NCBI RefSeq assembly: GCF_014205765.1
Contig: NZ_JACIIZ010000011.1
Coordinates: 62,001 to 126,000, forward strand
Source of the DNA: Nitrospirillum iridis
GTDB taxonomy: Bacteria > Pseudomonadota > Alphaproteobacteria > Azospirillales > Azospirillaceae
Direction: 5' to 3'
DNA length: 64,000 nucleotides
The notes beneath the pieces were generated by a model that was given only the letters and a program-made list of their open reading frames with translations, had not been told where the DNA came from and searched no databases. A program made the translations under genes and the position numbers. How positions within the stretch are numbered: position 1 is the first letter of the stretch; the number at the start of each line of letters is the position of its first letter. Of the stretch, positions 43,694 through 52,138 are shown piece by piece.

Positions 43694-44527
43694 ATGCGCA
43701 TCACCCGCGCCATCGCCCTTTCCATGTCCGTCCTCGCCGGGGCCGTGCTCGGCGCTGCACCCACGCGGGCCGCCACGCCGGACCCCACCGCCCACCAGGT
43801 TCAGGTCCTGTGGGACATCCAGCAAGTCCAGGACCTGATGAGCCGGCACGAATGGTACTATTCAGCTGGCGAGCATCAGCGAGAACTGGATGAGTTGTTC
43901 GCCCATCATCAGGCGGATGTCAGCTTCGGCACCAATGTCGGCTTCTGGGTCGGCTTGCCATCGATCAAGCGTTCCTATGTCGACTGGTTCAAGAAGCAGG
44001 CCGGTAAGGATTTGGCGGCCCTTAGCCGCCGCCACCCGGAAATCAAGGACACGCCGGACAACCTGCTCATCGGCACCTCCATGATGCACACCTTGACCAC
44101 GCCCCTGGTGGTCGTGGCGGATGATGGCCGGACCGCGAAGGGGCTCTGGTACACCATTGGCCAAGTGTCACAGACGCCGCTGGGCCAACCCGACGCCAAC
44201 TACATGTGGGAACGCTACGCCATCGACTTCATCAAGGAGGATGGCGTCTGGAAGATCTGGCACTTCAACGTCTTCACCGACATCGCCACCCAGCCGGGAG
44301 GCGATTGGACCAAGCCGGGCTCCGCACCCAAGATCGCGCTTGAACCCGGCGAGGTGCTGCCGTGGCAGGATCCGGAGGCTCCACCCTTCGATATCCCCAT
44401 GGAACGGTACAAAGGCTATGCCCTGACCGAGGTGCGGGGCGAGAAGCCGCTGATCCCCGTGCCCTATCGCACTTTCAGCGAAACCTTCAGCTACGGCCCG
44501 CCGGTCAAGGCGGCCGCCGGCAAATAA
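43694..44527 (+). CDS. Exported SnoaL/NTF2-like protein (paralog 1)
   Basis: 277 aa with a Sec signal peptide (residues 1-26) and a SnoaL-like fold (about 36-195: QQVQDLMSRHEWYYSAGEHQRELDELF, then MMHTLTTPLVVVADDGRTAKGLW and KEDGVWKIWHFNVF). SnoaL-like proteins include polyketide cyclases, dehydratases and hydrolases. The conserved His/Asp/Arg pattern suggests an enzyme, possibly periplasmic, acting on the receptor's ligand. 29 bp after the receptor with an AAAGGGA ribosome site; same operon. Tandem paralog of the next gene. Confidence 0.8.
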   Translation: MRITRAIALSMSVLAGAVLGAAPTRAATPDPTAHQVQVLWDIQQVQDLMSRHEWYYSAGEHQRELDELFAHHQADVSFGTNVGFWVGLPSIKRSYVDWFKKQAGKDLAALSRRHPEIKDTPDNLLIGTSMMHTLTTPLVVVADDGRTAKGLWYTIGQVSQTPLGQPDANYMWERYAIDFIKEDGVWKIWHFNVFTDIATQPGGDWTKPGSAPKIALEPGEVLPWQDPEAPPFDIPMERYKGYALTEVRGEKPLIPVPYRTFSETFSYGPPVKAAAGK

Positions 44528-44577
44528 GCCATGGGTCGACAAATACTTCCCCCATTCGAAACCTAGGGAATGACTTC

Positions 44578-45507
44578 ATGAAAATCCGTCTGTCCATTTG
44601 CGCCGCGACCTGCGCGGCGTTCGTCACTACCATCGCGATGTCAGCGGAGACACAGCCGCGAATGGACTTCGCGCCACTGAAGTCCGACGCCGCGGTGGCC
44701 GAGGGGCGATCGATGATCTCCGACGGCGAGCGCGCGGTCGACACGATCGCGATCCAGAGCTTGATGAGCCGGCACGAATTCATGCACGCGGCGGGGCGCA
44801 ACCTTGAGGAGCTTGATAATTACTGGGTGCGATCCGACGGCAAGTTCGCCGCCACGGCGACCTTCGGTAGCCCGGCGTGGGTCATGTACGGCCTGGATGT
44901 CATCCGTAACGCCTATGGCATGAAAAGCCGCGGCGATGCCGAGGCTGCCCTCGACAAGCTGTCGGCGATCGATCCCAAGGTCGGAAAAGTTCCCGCCAAT
45001 TTCGGGGCCGGCGCCGAATGGGTGATGCACACCTCCACCACGCCGGTGATCGAAATCGCCGGCGATGGCAAAACCGCCCAGGGGGCATGGTATTCGCCCG
45101 GCATTGGCGTGATGCCTTTGTACCAGGACGGCAAGATCCATTTGCAGTCGATGATGTTCTTTGAAAAGTATGGCGGCGACTTCGTCAAAGAGGACGGCGT
45201 CTGGAAAATTTGGCATCTTCAGATGGCCTACGACTTCGTCCCCGGTTTGCCGGACACGATGGTCGCCCAGCTAAACGCCCAGTTGGGTGACCTCGCCCTG
45301 GGTAAGCCTCTCAAGGCCTTGGGCGGCGAAGCGGGCGAACGCTCCGACTTCAAGTTGCCGCCGGGCTTCCGCAAGCCGCTCTATAGCTATCCAGCCTATA
45401 GCCCGCAGCGCGCGGCGGTGATTTGGCCGAACCTGCCACGCCCCTATTACACCTTCGGCGAGACCTACAACAACTGCAACTGCGAGCAGGAACTTCCGCA
45501 TTGGTGA
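44578..45507 (+). CDS. Exported SnoaL/NTF2-like protein (paralog 2)
   Basis: 309 aa from the ATG at 44578, which gives a good signal peptide (KIRLSICAATCAAFVTTIAMSA); the frame is open upstream without signal-peptide features. It shares with paralog 1 SLMSRHEFMHAAGRN, EWVMHTSTTPVIEIAGDGKTAQGAW, KEDGVWKIWHLQM and a terminal PYYTFGETYN. The C-terminal CNCEQE adds two cysteines absent from paralog 1, so the pair may not be redundant. Likely co-transcribed with the receptor. Confidence 0.8.
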   Translation: MKIRLSICAATCAAFVTTIAMSAETQPRMDFAPLKSDAAVAEGRSMISDGERAVDTIAIQSLMSRHEFMHAAGRNLEELDNYWVRSDGKFAATATFGSPAWVMYGLDVIRNAYGMKSRGDAEAALDKLSAIDPKVGKVPANFGAGAEWVMHTSTTPVIEIAGDGKTAQGAWYSPGIGVMPLYQDGKIHLQSMMFFEKYGGDFVKEDGVWKIWHLQMAYDFVPGLPDTMVAQLNAQLGDLALGKPLKALGGEAGERSDFKLPPGFRKPLYSYPAYSPQRAAVIWPNLPRPYYTFGETYNNCNCEQELPHW

Positions 45508-45541
45508 ACCGGCTCGGTAGCGGCAGACATGGGAGGTTAAG

Positions 45542-45979
45542 ATGAAAAAGCAAGTGATGGCGGCGGCCTGCGGACTCCTGCTGCTCGGCAGCTGGATCCA
45601 GGACGCTGGCGCCGACGACGGGCAGGACGGTGCCGCATCGACATCTCCGGCCGGGGCGCCTCCGGGCGGGCTGGCCGGGGACGCGTCGAAGAACCCGGAC
45701 ATGACCGCGTTCGCCAAGGAGGTCGATACCAACGGCGATGGCAAGATGTCGCGTGAGGAATGGCTGGCGAAGGGGCTGCCCATCAGCTCGTTCAACATGT
45801 TCGAGAAGGGCCGCGGCTATGTGACCCTGGATGACTACCAGAAGAATCCGGCGCCGCCGGGTATCGACCTTAACGGGGACGGCACGCTGACGGTCGAGGA
45901 ATTCAAGCAATTCGACAAGATGATGTCTGCGCGACAGGGCGCCAATCCACCCCCGGCGCCACCCCGGTCAAACCCATAG
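45542..45979 (+). CDS. Exported EF-hand calcium-binding protein
   Basis: 145 aa. A signal peptide (about residues 1-24) is followed by two canonical EF-hand loops, DTNGDGKMSREE (62-73) and DLNGDGTLTVEE (109-120), with a degenerate middle region (FEKGRGYVTLDDY). The C-terminus is Pro-rich. Last gene of the receptor-SnoaL operon (GGGAGG ribosome site). Calcium binding in the periplasm or outside the cell is likely; the partner is unknown. Confidence 0.85.
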   Translation: MKKQVMAAACGLLLLGSWIQDAGADDGQDGAASTSPAGAPPGGLAGDASKNPDMTAFAKEVDTNGDGKMSREEWLAKGLPISSFNMFEKGRGYVTLDDYQKNPAPPGIDLNGDGTLTVEEFKQFDKMMSARQGANPPPAPPRSNP

Positions 45980-45986
45980 GGCAGAT

Positions 45987-46015
45987 CCCGCGAAGGCGGG
46001 TTCAGCCTTCGCGGG
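45987..46015. terminator. Hairpin after the EF-hand gene
   Basis: Perfect 11-bp stem (45987-45997 with 46005-46015, CCCGCGAAGGC/GCCTTCGCGGG) and 7-base loop, 8 bp after the EF-hand stop. No T-run. Probably ends the receptor-SnoaL-EF operon. Confidence 0.65.
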
Positions 46016-46066
46016 TGACGTCGCTCGCGGACAAGACCCCGTGAGGGCCGGCTTACGGATGAGGAC

Positions 46067-46095
46067 CACGCCACCGCCAACCAGGCGGTGGCGTG
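46067..46095. terminator. Second hairpin between convergent EF-hand and lacI genes
   Basis: Perfect 12-bp stem (46067-46078 with 46084-46095, CACGCCACCGCC/GGCGGTGGCGTG), 5-base loop. Placed to serve the convergent LacI transcript or both strands. Confidence 0.6.
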
Positions 46096-46160
46096 CGTGG
46101 CTTTGGACGGAAACCTCCGATGTCACCGGCGCCGTTGGCACTGTCGACGCCGGGCCCCTT

Positions 46161-47273
46161 TCATGATCCCGGAACCCAAATCTCCCGCCCGTCGCCATCG
46201 CGGATGATGCCCGTGGCCGGCCGGCGGGCGCTGGCCCGCACCACCAATTGCCCCGTCACCACCACCTGCTCCGCAGGGGCGCCCGTGCCGTCGAGCAGGC
46301 TGGCAAGTGCCTGGGTGGTGGCGTCGACCAAAGCCGCCAGGGGCTGGGAATAGGTGGTCAGTCGGTATTCCGGCCACGCCGCAATGGGCGCGTCATCGAA
46401 GCCGATGATCGACACGTCGCGTCCGGGCTCCAGTCCGAACTCCGCGCGGGCCACGCCCAGTACGGCCAGGGCGGTGTGGTCGTTGACGCAGAACACGGCG
46501 TCCGGCCGCGTCGTTCCGCTGAACAGCGTGCGCGCCGCCGCGGCCGCCCCTTCCAGGCTGTAGTCGCCCCGGATGCGCGTGGGCGCCCCCAAGCCATGGC
46601 TCTCCAGCCAGCGGGTATAGGCGGCCTCACGGTCACGGCTGGCCGAATTGTCGTCCATTCCGGTGATCATGGCATAGCGGCGGTGCTGGCTTGCCGCCAG
46701 ATAGGCGGCGATGGTCGCTGCCCCACCGGCGTTGTCGCCGGTGATGCTGGCGATGTCGGGGCTATCCGTCCGGCTATTCAACTGCAGCACCTTCAGGCCG
46801 GCGGCCCGACAAAGCTCCGCCCGCGATTCTGACAGGGCGACGGAGGTCATGATGAGCGCCTCCACGCGATGGCGCAGGATATCGTCCAGCACCGGCTCGA
46901 AATCGGCGCCCGCCGGGATCAGGAACAGCAGCAGATGATAGCCAAGTTTCCCCAACTCGAAGGACAGGGCCTGGAGAAGCGGCGGAAAGAACTGGTTGTC
47001 GAAGTGGGCCATGACCACGCCCACGATGTTGGATCGGCCGGTGATCAGTGACCGTGCGATCAGGTTGGGCCGGTAGCCTAGCTGCGCCGCCGCCGCCATG
47101 ACCGCCGCACGCGTGGTCTTGGAGACGCTGGCCCCCTTGGTGAAGGTGCGCGACACGGCGGATTGGGAGACGCCGGCCAGGCGGGCGACGTCAATCGCCG
47201 TTGCGGCCTGCTGGCGACCACCATCGTTCGCAAGGGCTGCGGGAAGGGGGAGGGGGCGTGGAGTGGACGACAC
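46161..47273 (-). CDS. LacI-family transcriptional repressor (paralog 2)
   Basis: About 370 aa if started at the GTG at 47273; the frame is open to a GTG at 47450, but that would put an operator-like palindrome inside the gene, and the extra sequence is not LacI-like. The helix-turn-helix AIDVARLAGVSQSAVSRTF and following KGASVS match paralog 1 almost exactly; sensor domain with MAHFDNQFFPPLLQAL, GFDDAPIAAWPEYRLTTYSQP. Divergent from the second TonB receptor. Near-identical DNA-reading residues suggest both repressors bind the same operators but may answer different ligands. Confidence 0.9.
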   Translation of the reverse strand: MSSTPRPLPLPAALANDGGRQQAATAIDVARLAGVSQSAVSRTFTKGASVSKTTRAAVMAAAAQLGYRPNLIARSLITGRSNIVGVVMAHFDNQFFPPLLQALSFELGKLGYHLLLFLIPAGADFEPVLDDILRHRVEALIMTSVALSESRAELCRAAGLKVLQLNSRTDSPDIASITGDNAGGAATIAAYLAASQHRRYAMITGMDDNSASRDREAAYTRWLESHGLGAPTRIRGDYSLEGAAAAARTLFSGTTRPDAVFCVNDHTALAVLGVARAEFGLEPGRDVSIIGFDDAPIAAWPEYRLTTYSQPLAALVDATTQALASLLDGTGAPAEQVVVTGQLVVRASARRPATGIIRDGDGREIWVPGS

Positions 47274-47407
47274 TGGGGACCGGTTCCAACGGGTGGGCAG
47301 GTTGGGGTCTCTCAGGCTACCCCAATCGTCCCCCGGAGGGCGAGGGTGTCCCCGGCGCCTGGTATGGGCGTCATATCCCCCCTCCTCTCCATCCGGCGGC
47401 AGCGAGG

Positions 47408-47424
47408 CCGATATCTGATATCGG
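47408..47424. promoter_or_regulatory. CCGATATC-T-GATATCGG dyad ahead of the second receptor
   Basis: Perfect 8-bp inverted repeat with a one-base centre, 21 bp left of the LacI-type site 4. Its sequence is unrelated to the TTGCA-type sites, so it could bind a different regulator or be a promoter-proximal element. Confidence 0.45.
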
Positions 47425-47444
47425 ATAAATGGTTTTGTTCCCGC

Positions 47445-47460
47445 ATGCACGCGCGTGCAA
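47445..47460. promoter_or_regulatory. LacI-type operator, site 4
   Basis: ATGCACGCGCGTGCAA, 15 of 16 bases identical to site 3. Located in the 267-bp divergent region between the second LacI gene and the second receptor, 81 bp before the receptor start. Confidence 0.65.
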
Positions 47461-47540
47461 TTCGTAGCCGGCAGGCGGTCATTCGGGCCGCCCTTTCAAG
47501 CCAGCCGCGATTAGAGCTGGCGTCATACGGGGGGAATGAC

Positions 47541-49715
47541 ATGCAAAGGAATTTGCCGTTGGCCATCGGCCTCTTGGTCGCGACGTCGGGTGCCGCCCTC
47601 GTGCCGGCTTTCGCGACGGCTCAAGAGGCGACGCCGCCGATGGCTGGCGGCGGTCAGGAGGCGAATTCAGCCTCCGCGTTGGAGGAAATCATCGTCACGG
47701 CGGAACGCCGTGTCTCCAACATTCAACGCACGCCGATCTCCATCGCCGTGAAGACGGGCGCGGATCTGGCCCAGACGGGGACCGTTGACCTTGCCAAGGC
47801 GGTTGAGGACGTTCCGGCGGTGCAGGTCCAGAAATCGAACACAGGCGCCAGCTTCTACATCCGGGGCATCGGCTCCCGCGGGGTGGGGGGAAGCTCGCCG
47901 GTCTCCGTCAATGAGGACGGCATCTATCAGCAACAGCCCGACCTGATCAGCGGCGCCTTCGCCGATCTGGACCGGATCGAAGTGCTGCGGGGACCGCAGG
48001 GCACGCTTTACGGTCGCAACGCCAATGGCGGCACCGTCAACGTGATCACCAAGAATCCCGACCTTGATGGGTATTCGGGCGACGTCACCGTCGGCTTCGG
48101 CAACTACGACACCGTGCAGAGCCAAGCGGTGCTGAACGCGCCGTTGGGGCCGACGCTCGCCATTCGCATCGTCGGCGATCTTGAACAGCATAGCGGCTAC
48201 CTGACGAACGGTCTCAGTGATCGCGACGACAAGGTCCTGCGGGGAAAGGCGCTGTGGAAGCCCAACGACCGTTTCAGCTTGCTCGTCAGCGCGGAGGAGT
48301 TTTTCACGGACAGCCGGGGGCCGGGCAACGTCCTGATTTCCGCGGTTCGCGACAATCCGTGGTATTCCGCGCCCTATGACAGCTTCGCCGTCGTCTTCAC
48401 CGGTGATCCGGTGTTCTGCTCCCCGAATTGCCAGCCCTATTACCGGGTGCGAAACAAGCAATACAGGGCCGAGGCGAATTATGACCTGGGCTTCGCGACA
48501 CTGACGGCGCTGACCGGAATACAGCGTTATCGCCGCCATTATCTCCAGGCGTTCGCTGGCGGGCTGGAATATGACGACCAGCCGCTGGACCAGGAAAGCT
48601 ATGAACTGCGCCTTACCAGCAACGAGGGGGCGGCGATTAAATGGGTGGCCGGCGCCTATGCGTTGAACCAGGATTACTCAGGCGAGACGAAATACGTCTA
48701 CCATATTGATTCAGCGACATATTATGCGATCAACAAAGACTCTTCGCGGGCCGCGTTCGGGCAAGCCAGCGTTCCTTTGACGGACGATTTGAGCCTGACC
48801 GGCGGCGTTCGCTACACCCAAGACCATTATGACAAGCGCTTGGATGATGGCACGGTGGACGGCAGCACCGGCGTTCTGGAAAGCCTGACCACCGGCACGC
48901 TCCATTCGAAGGGCTATGCCAAGGTCACCTACAAGGGGGCCTTGGAATACCAGCTCGACCGCGCCTCGATGCTTTACGCCCAGTATTCCACCGGTTTCCG
49001 CTCCGGTGGTGTCGATGAGAACGGCGCGACCTTCGGCCCCGAGACGATCAAGGCGTTTGAGGTCGGATCGAAGAACCGCTTCTTTGATGACCGCCTTCAA
49101 CTCAACGCCAGCGCCTATTACTACCGCTATGGCGGTTATCAGCTCGACTACATCGTGTCTGTCGGTGGTGCGTCGACGGACCAGATCACCACATCCAACG
49201 TGCCCGGAACGACCAAGGTCTGGGGCACGGAACTGGAAACCCAGTTCCGCGCCAGCCACGCCGATCTGATCACCGCCAGCGTCAGCTATGAAGGCAGTGA
49301 GTTCAGCGATGTCACGCTCGCCACCTCGTGCACATCGGCGGGGGTCTGCAGCTATACCGACCTGGGGGGCCGCAGCCTGCCCCGAACCCCGAGGTGGACG
49401 CTGAACGGTGGGTATGAGCACACGTTCGACATCGACGGTGGCGACACGATCACGACCCATGTCGATACCCAGTACAAGTCCGCCTACGACGCCGATCTCA
49501 TCTCCTTCACCCATTCCCGGCAGGGCGCGTATGCCCTGTTCAATGCCCGGCTGACCTATAGCCGGCCGGACTGGGGTGTCAGCGTCAGCGCCTATGTCAA
49601 CAACATCACCAACCGGGCGGTGCTGGAACAGGCGAACACCGCCGGGCCGGTCAACCGCTACGGCGTCCTGAACGACCCCCGAACCTTTGGTCTGGTCCTG
49701 AACGGGCATTTCTGA
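47541..49715 (+). CDS. TonB-dependent receptor (second LacI-linked)
   Basis: 724 aa from the ATG at 47541 (GGGGGGAA upstream; the open frame extends further left without receptor features). Signal peptide (residues 1-30), TonB-box-like LEEIIVTAERRVSNIQRTPI, plug with FYIRGIGSRGVGG and IEVLRGPQGTLYGRNANGG, barrel ending LVLNGHF. No STN domain. Same broad receptor group as the one at 41343, and probably repressed by the divergent LacI protein. Confidence 0.92.
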   Translation: MQRNLPLAIGLLVATSGAALVPAFATAQEATPPMAGGGQEANSASALEEIIVTAERRVSNIQRTPISIAVKTGADLAQTGTVDLAKAVEDVPAVQVQKSNTGASFYIRGIGSRGVGGSSPVSVNEDGIYQQQPDLISGAFADLDRIEVLRGPQGTLYGRNANGGTVNVITKNPDLDGYSGDVTVGFGNYDTVQSQAVLNAPLGPTLAIRIVGDLEQHSGYLTNGLSDRDDKVLRGKALWKPNDRFSLLVSAEEFFTDSRGPGNVLISAVRDNPWYSAPYDSFAVVFTGDPVFCSPNCQPYYRVRNKQYRAEANYDLGFATLTALTGIQRYRRHYLQAFAGGLEYDDQPLDQESYELRLTSNEGAAIKWVAGAYALNQDYSGETKYVYHIDSATYYAINKDSSRAAFGQASVPLTDDLSLTGGVRYTQDHYDKRLDDGTVDGSTGVLESLTTGTLHSKGYAKVTYKGALEYQLDRASMLYAQYSTGFRSGGVDENGATFGPETIKAFEVGSKNRFFDDRLQLNASAYYYRYGGYQLDYIVSVGGASTDQITTSNVPGTTKVWGTELETQFRASHADLITASVSYEGSEFSDVTLATSCTSAGVCSYTDLGGRSLPRTPRWTLNGGYEHTFDIDGGDTITTHVDTQYKSAYDADLISFTHSRQGAYALFNARLTYSRPDWGVSVSAYVNNITNRAVLEQANTAGPVNRYGVLNDPRTFGLVLNGHF

Positions 49716-49753
49716 CGCCCGTCTCCCGTTATGCTCCTGAAGCGGAAAATGAA

Positions 49754-51508
49754 ATGACAGCAAGCAAGCGATGCGGAACACGGGTCCCGGGCGCCGGCGC
49801 GGCGTTGGCCCTTCTCATCATAGCCATGGCCACCGGTATGGCGACGGCCGCCGATGGGGCCAAAGGCTTGGTCGTCTCGGAAACGACCGTGATGTCGACC
49901 CTGGTGATCACGGCGGACGCCCTTCCGGTCGCGTCCGCCGGGCGCAGCCTGACGATGACGGTCGATGGCATCGGCACGCCGATCCAGCCCGGGACCTATA
50001 GCGGCCGGATCGTCCTGACGCCCACCACGGCAATTGTGGTGCCCTCGATGCTGGGGGATGCCCAGTACCGGTTTCGCGCCGGCCTCTATGTCGATGGGGG
50101 CCGGCCGGTTCCCGACAAGTCGGTCACCGCGGCGCTGGGCGGCGGCGTCACGACGGATACCGTCGCGCGCGACATCAAGCTCATCTCGCGCGATCCGGCG
50201 TTCAACGGCATCATCGTCACCGGCGCATCGGTCTACACCGTGGACAACGCCACCATCCACCTGAGCGAGAATGGCGGCGATGATTCCGTGGGCTATGGTG
50301 CCGCCATCCTCGCCAACGGTGACGCCAAGCTTACCGTCAACAACGCGCGCATCGTCACCCGGGGCGTCATCCGGACGGCCATATTGGCGGACGGCAACGC
50401 CACGGTGACCGTGAATGACTCCGACATCCAGACCATGGACGGCGTCCTGCCGCCGGGCTACGTCCCCTCCATCCTGCCGGGAAAGATGATGGAGGTGCCC
50501 TATGGCCTGGGCATCAGCGGCAACGTCCGGGCGACCAATGTCGAGGGGAAGGCCACCGCCATTTACAACCGCACCCACATCCATGCGCAGGCCTGGGGCG
50601 CGTTGGCCACGGATGGTGACGGCCCCACGCGGCTGATCGCCCGTGACAGCCTGATCGAGGTGGCGGAGAGTGGTTACGGCGCCTATGCCAATGGCGAGGC
50701 CCATGACCTTTTCGAACATTGCGTCTTCAATGTGCCCGACTATGGATTGGTCGTCGGCGGCCCGGGATCGGCGACGTTCACCAAGGGGACCGTGGTCAAT
50801 TCAAGGCGCTTCGGCGTCATGATGCACCAGGGCACCGGCGGTGGGACCGTGACGATAGAGGACCACAGCGTCTTCAACACCGGATCAACCGCCATCGAGG
50901 TGAAGGGCCGGGGCACGCACATCGTCATCGACGCCGCCGACCTGCGTCCCGGCAACGGCGTCCTGCTGCAGACGATGCCGAACGACGACCCGATCATGAA
51001 GGAGATGATGAGCGGGGCTGGCGGCCCGCCCCCCGGGGCGGCACCGCCTGCCGATGCCCCCCCTCGGCCCACGTACAGTGGCGATGTGGTCGTGGAGATC
51101 CGCAAGACCAAGCTGGTCGGGGATGTCATCCATGCCATGCGCGACACGGGTGCCCTGGTGGTGACGCTTGTGGACGCTGAACTGGAGGGCGCCATCACCA
51201 CGGGTACCGCGTCGCCGACCAGTGGCATCGCGCCGACGCAGGCCTCATTCCGCACCATCGGGGACGTGAGCAATGTGTTCGGCGCCACGCCCGAGACACT
51301 GCCCCTGCATGTCTCGCTGGAGCGAAACGCGACCTGGGTCGTGGGTAAGACGTCCTATCTTACCGGGCTTTCAATCGGACAAGCCGCCCGCCTTCTCGCC
51401 CCGAAGGGCATGCGGGTCGTTCTGAGTGTGGGGGGCAAGGAAACCCCCATCAAGTCGGGCCGATACGAAGGCGATATCGTCGTCGCGGTGGCGCCGGCTC
51501 GTATGTGA
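49754..51508 (+). CDS. Exported beta-helix protein of unknown function
   Basis: 584 aa with a signal peptide (about residues 10-32, ALALLIIAMATGMATAADG). The middle (about 125-400) has short, regular Gly/Asn/Asp-rich strands (AILANGDAKLTVNNARI, AILADGNATVTVNDSDI) typical of a right-handed parallel beta-helix, as in passenger or polysaccharide-lyase-like folds. A Pro/Ala-rich loop (GPPPGAAPPADAPPRP) interrupts it near 425-445. No autotransporter barrel is present. A short motif near the N-terminus (GIGTPIQPGTYSGRIV) recurs at the C-terminus (GKETPIKSGRYEGDIV), framing the helix. Downstream of the receptor in the same operon; possibly a surface or periplasmic binding or carbohydrate-active protein. 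Confidence 0.7.
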   Translation: MTASKRCGTRVPGAGAALALLIIAMATGMATAADGAKGLVVSETTVMSTLVITADALPVASAGRSLTMTVDGIGTPIQPGTYSGRIVLTPTTAIVVPSMLGDAQYRFRAGLYVDGGRPVPDKSVTAALGGGVTTDTVARDIKLISRDPAFNGIIVTGASVYTVDNATIHLSENGGDDSVGYGAAILANGDAKLTVNNARIVTRGVIRTAILADGNATVTVNDSDIQTMDGVLPPGYVPSILPGKMMEVPYGLGISGNVRATNVEGKATAIYNRTHIHAQAWGALATDGDGPTRLIARDSLIEVAESGYGAYANGEAHDLFEHCVFNVPDYGLVVGGPGSATFTKGTVVNSRRFGVMMHQGTGGGTVTIEDHSVFNTGSTAIEVKGRGTHIVIDAADLRPGNGVLLQTMPNDDPIMKEMMSGAGGPPPGAAPPADAPPRPTYSGDVVVEIRKTKLVGDVIHAMRDTGALVVTLVDAELEGAITTGTASPTSGIAPTQASFRTIGDVSNVFGATPETLPLHVSLERNATWVVGKTSYLTGLSIGQAARLLAPKGMRVVLSVGGKETPIKSGRYEGDIVVAVAPARM

Positions 51509-51527
51509 GGCGGTGCGAAGCGCGATG

Positions 51528-51566
51528 GTATCCGGGATTGCGCTCAAACACCGCAATCCCGGATAC
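51528..51566 (+). terminator. Hairpin after the beta-helix gene
   Basis: Perfect 15-bp stem (51528-51542 with 51552-51566, GTATCCGGGATTGCG arm) and 9-base loop, 19 bp after the stop codon. Probable terminator of the second receptor operon, with no T-run. Confidence 0.65.
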
Positions 51567-51593
51567 ATCCAAGCCGGCAGCGGCCCACAACGC

Positions 51594-51707
51594 TCAACCA
51601 TCGACCTGGCAACTGAACAGGTCGATGACGATGGCCAAGTACAGCCAACCTTCCTGGGTGGTGCCAACGCCGACTTCAGCAGAATAAAACGGATATTGCG
51701 CCGATCG
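51594..51707 (-). pseudogene. Remnant of an IS3-family transposase (DDE domain)
   Basis: Reading the minus strand, about 28 clear codons give VGVGTTQEGWLYLAIVIDL followed by FSCQVDG and a stop. This matches the rve/DDE core of IS3-family OrfB proteins (typically T.EGWLYLAVVIDLFSR.VVGW), including an Asp of the catalytic region. The usual next residues are lost at a TGA and an upstream in-frame TAG closes the frame, so it is a dead fragment. No flanking inverted repeats recognised. The rest of 51509-51800 shows no gene. Confidence 0.7.
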
Positions 51708-51800
51708 GCGTCCAGTCTACGTGCGACTGAAAAAAACGGCACATTTGACCCGGCGCCAATTCCCCCGCGAAGCTTCCACTTCGCGGGCTTGTTCAGGCTA

Positions 51801-52112
51801 TTATGGAAAGGCTTTGGCGCCGGGTGCCCACTGCTCGGAAAAGCCGGCGGCGCGCAACACGGGATCGCAGGCCTGAATGTCGAAACTTGCGACCCCGTGG
51901 CGATCAAGCGGATCGTCTGCGATCATGGTCGCGATTTCCGACCCGTCCTGCGCATGGGCGAGAATGAACCCGCCCTGTCCCTGCTGGAGCGGACCGGCGA
52001 CGAGGATCGCGCCGGCCTTGATGTGGCGAACCAGCCACTCCTTGTGGGCATCGAGATGCTCTTTGACCTCATCGAGGGGGCGGGTGTAGGAAACTGTGAT
52101 TGAAAACAACAT
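51801..52112 (-). CDS. YCII-related domain protein
   Basis: 103 aa, a single YCII/YciI-type domain with a ferredoxin-like fold (LDAHKEWLVRHIKAGAILVAGPLQ, GGFILAHAQDGSEI, ADDPLDRHGVASFDI). The family's His/Asp pair is present (H in LDAHKEW, D in DDP). Biochemical role is poorly known; some relatives act as lyases or dehydratases in aromatic breakdown. Last of three minus-strand genes that may form one operon with the azoreductase and hydrolase. Confidence 0.85.
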   Translation of the reverse strand: MLFSITVSYTRPLDEVKEHLDAHKEWLVRHIKAGAILVAGPLQQGQGGFILAHAQDGSEIATMIADDPLDRHGVASFDIQACDPVLRAAGFSEQWAPGAKAFP

Positions 52113-52138
52113 GATCTGAACTCCGTTGGCGTGTTTGG

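Noticed and set aside
43414-46366. Overlapping plus-strand frames starting inside other genes (e.g. upstream extension of the second SnoaL-like gene to 44362)
   Set aside because: The extension lies inside the first SnoaL-like gene and lacks a signal peptide; the ATG at 44578 gives a good one.
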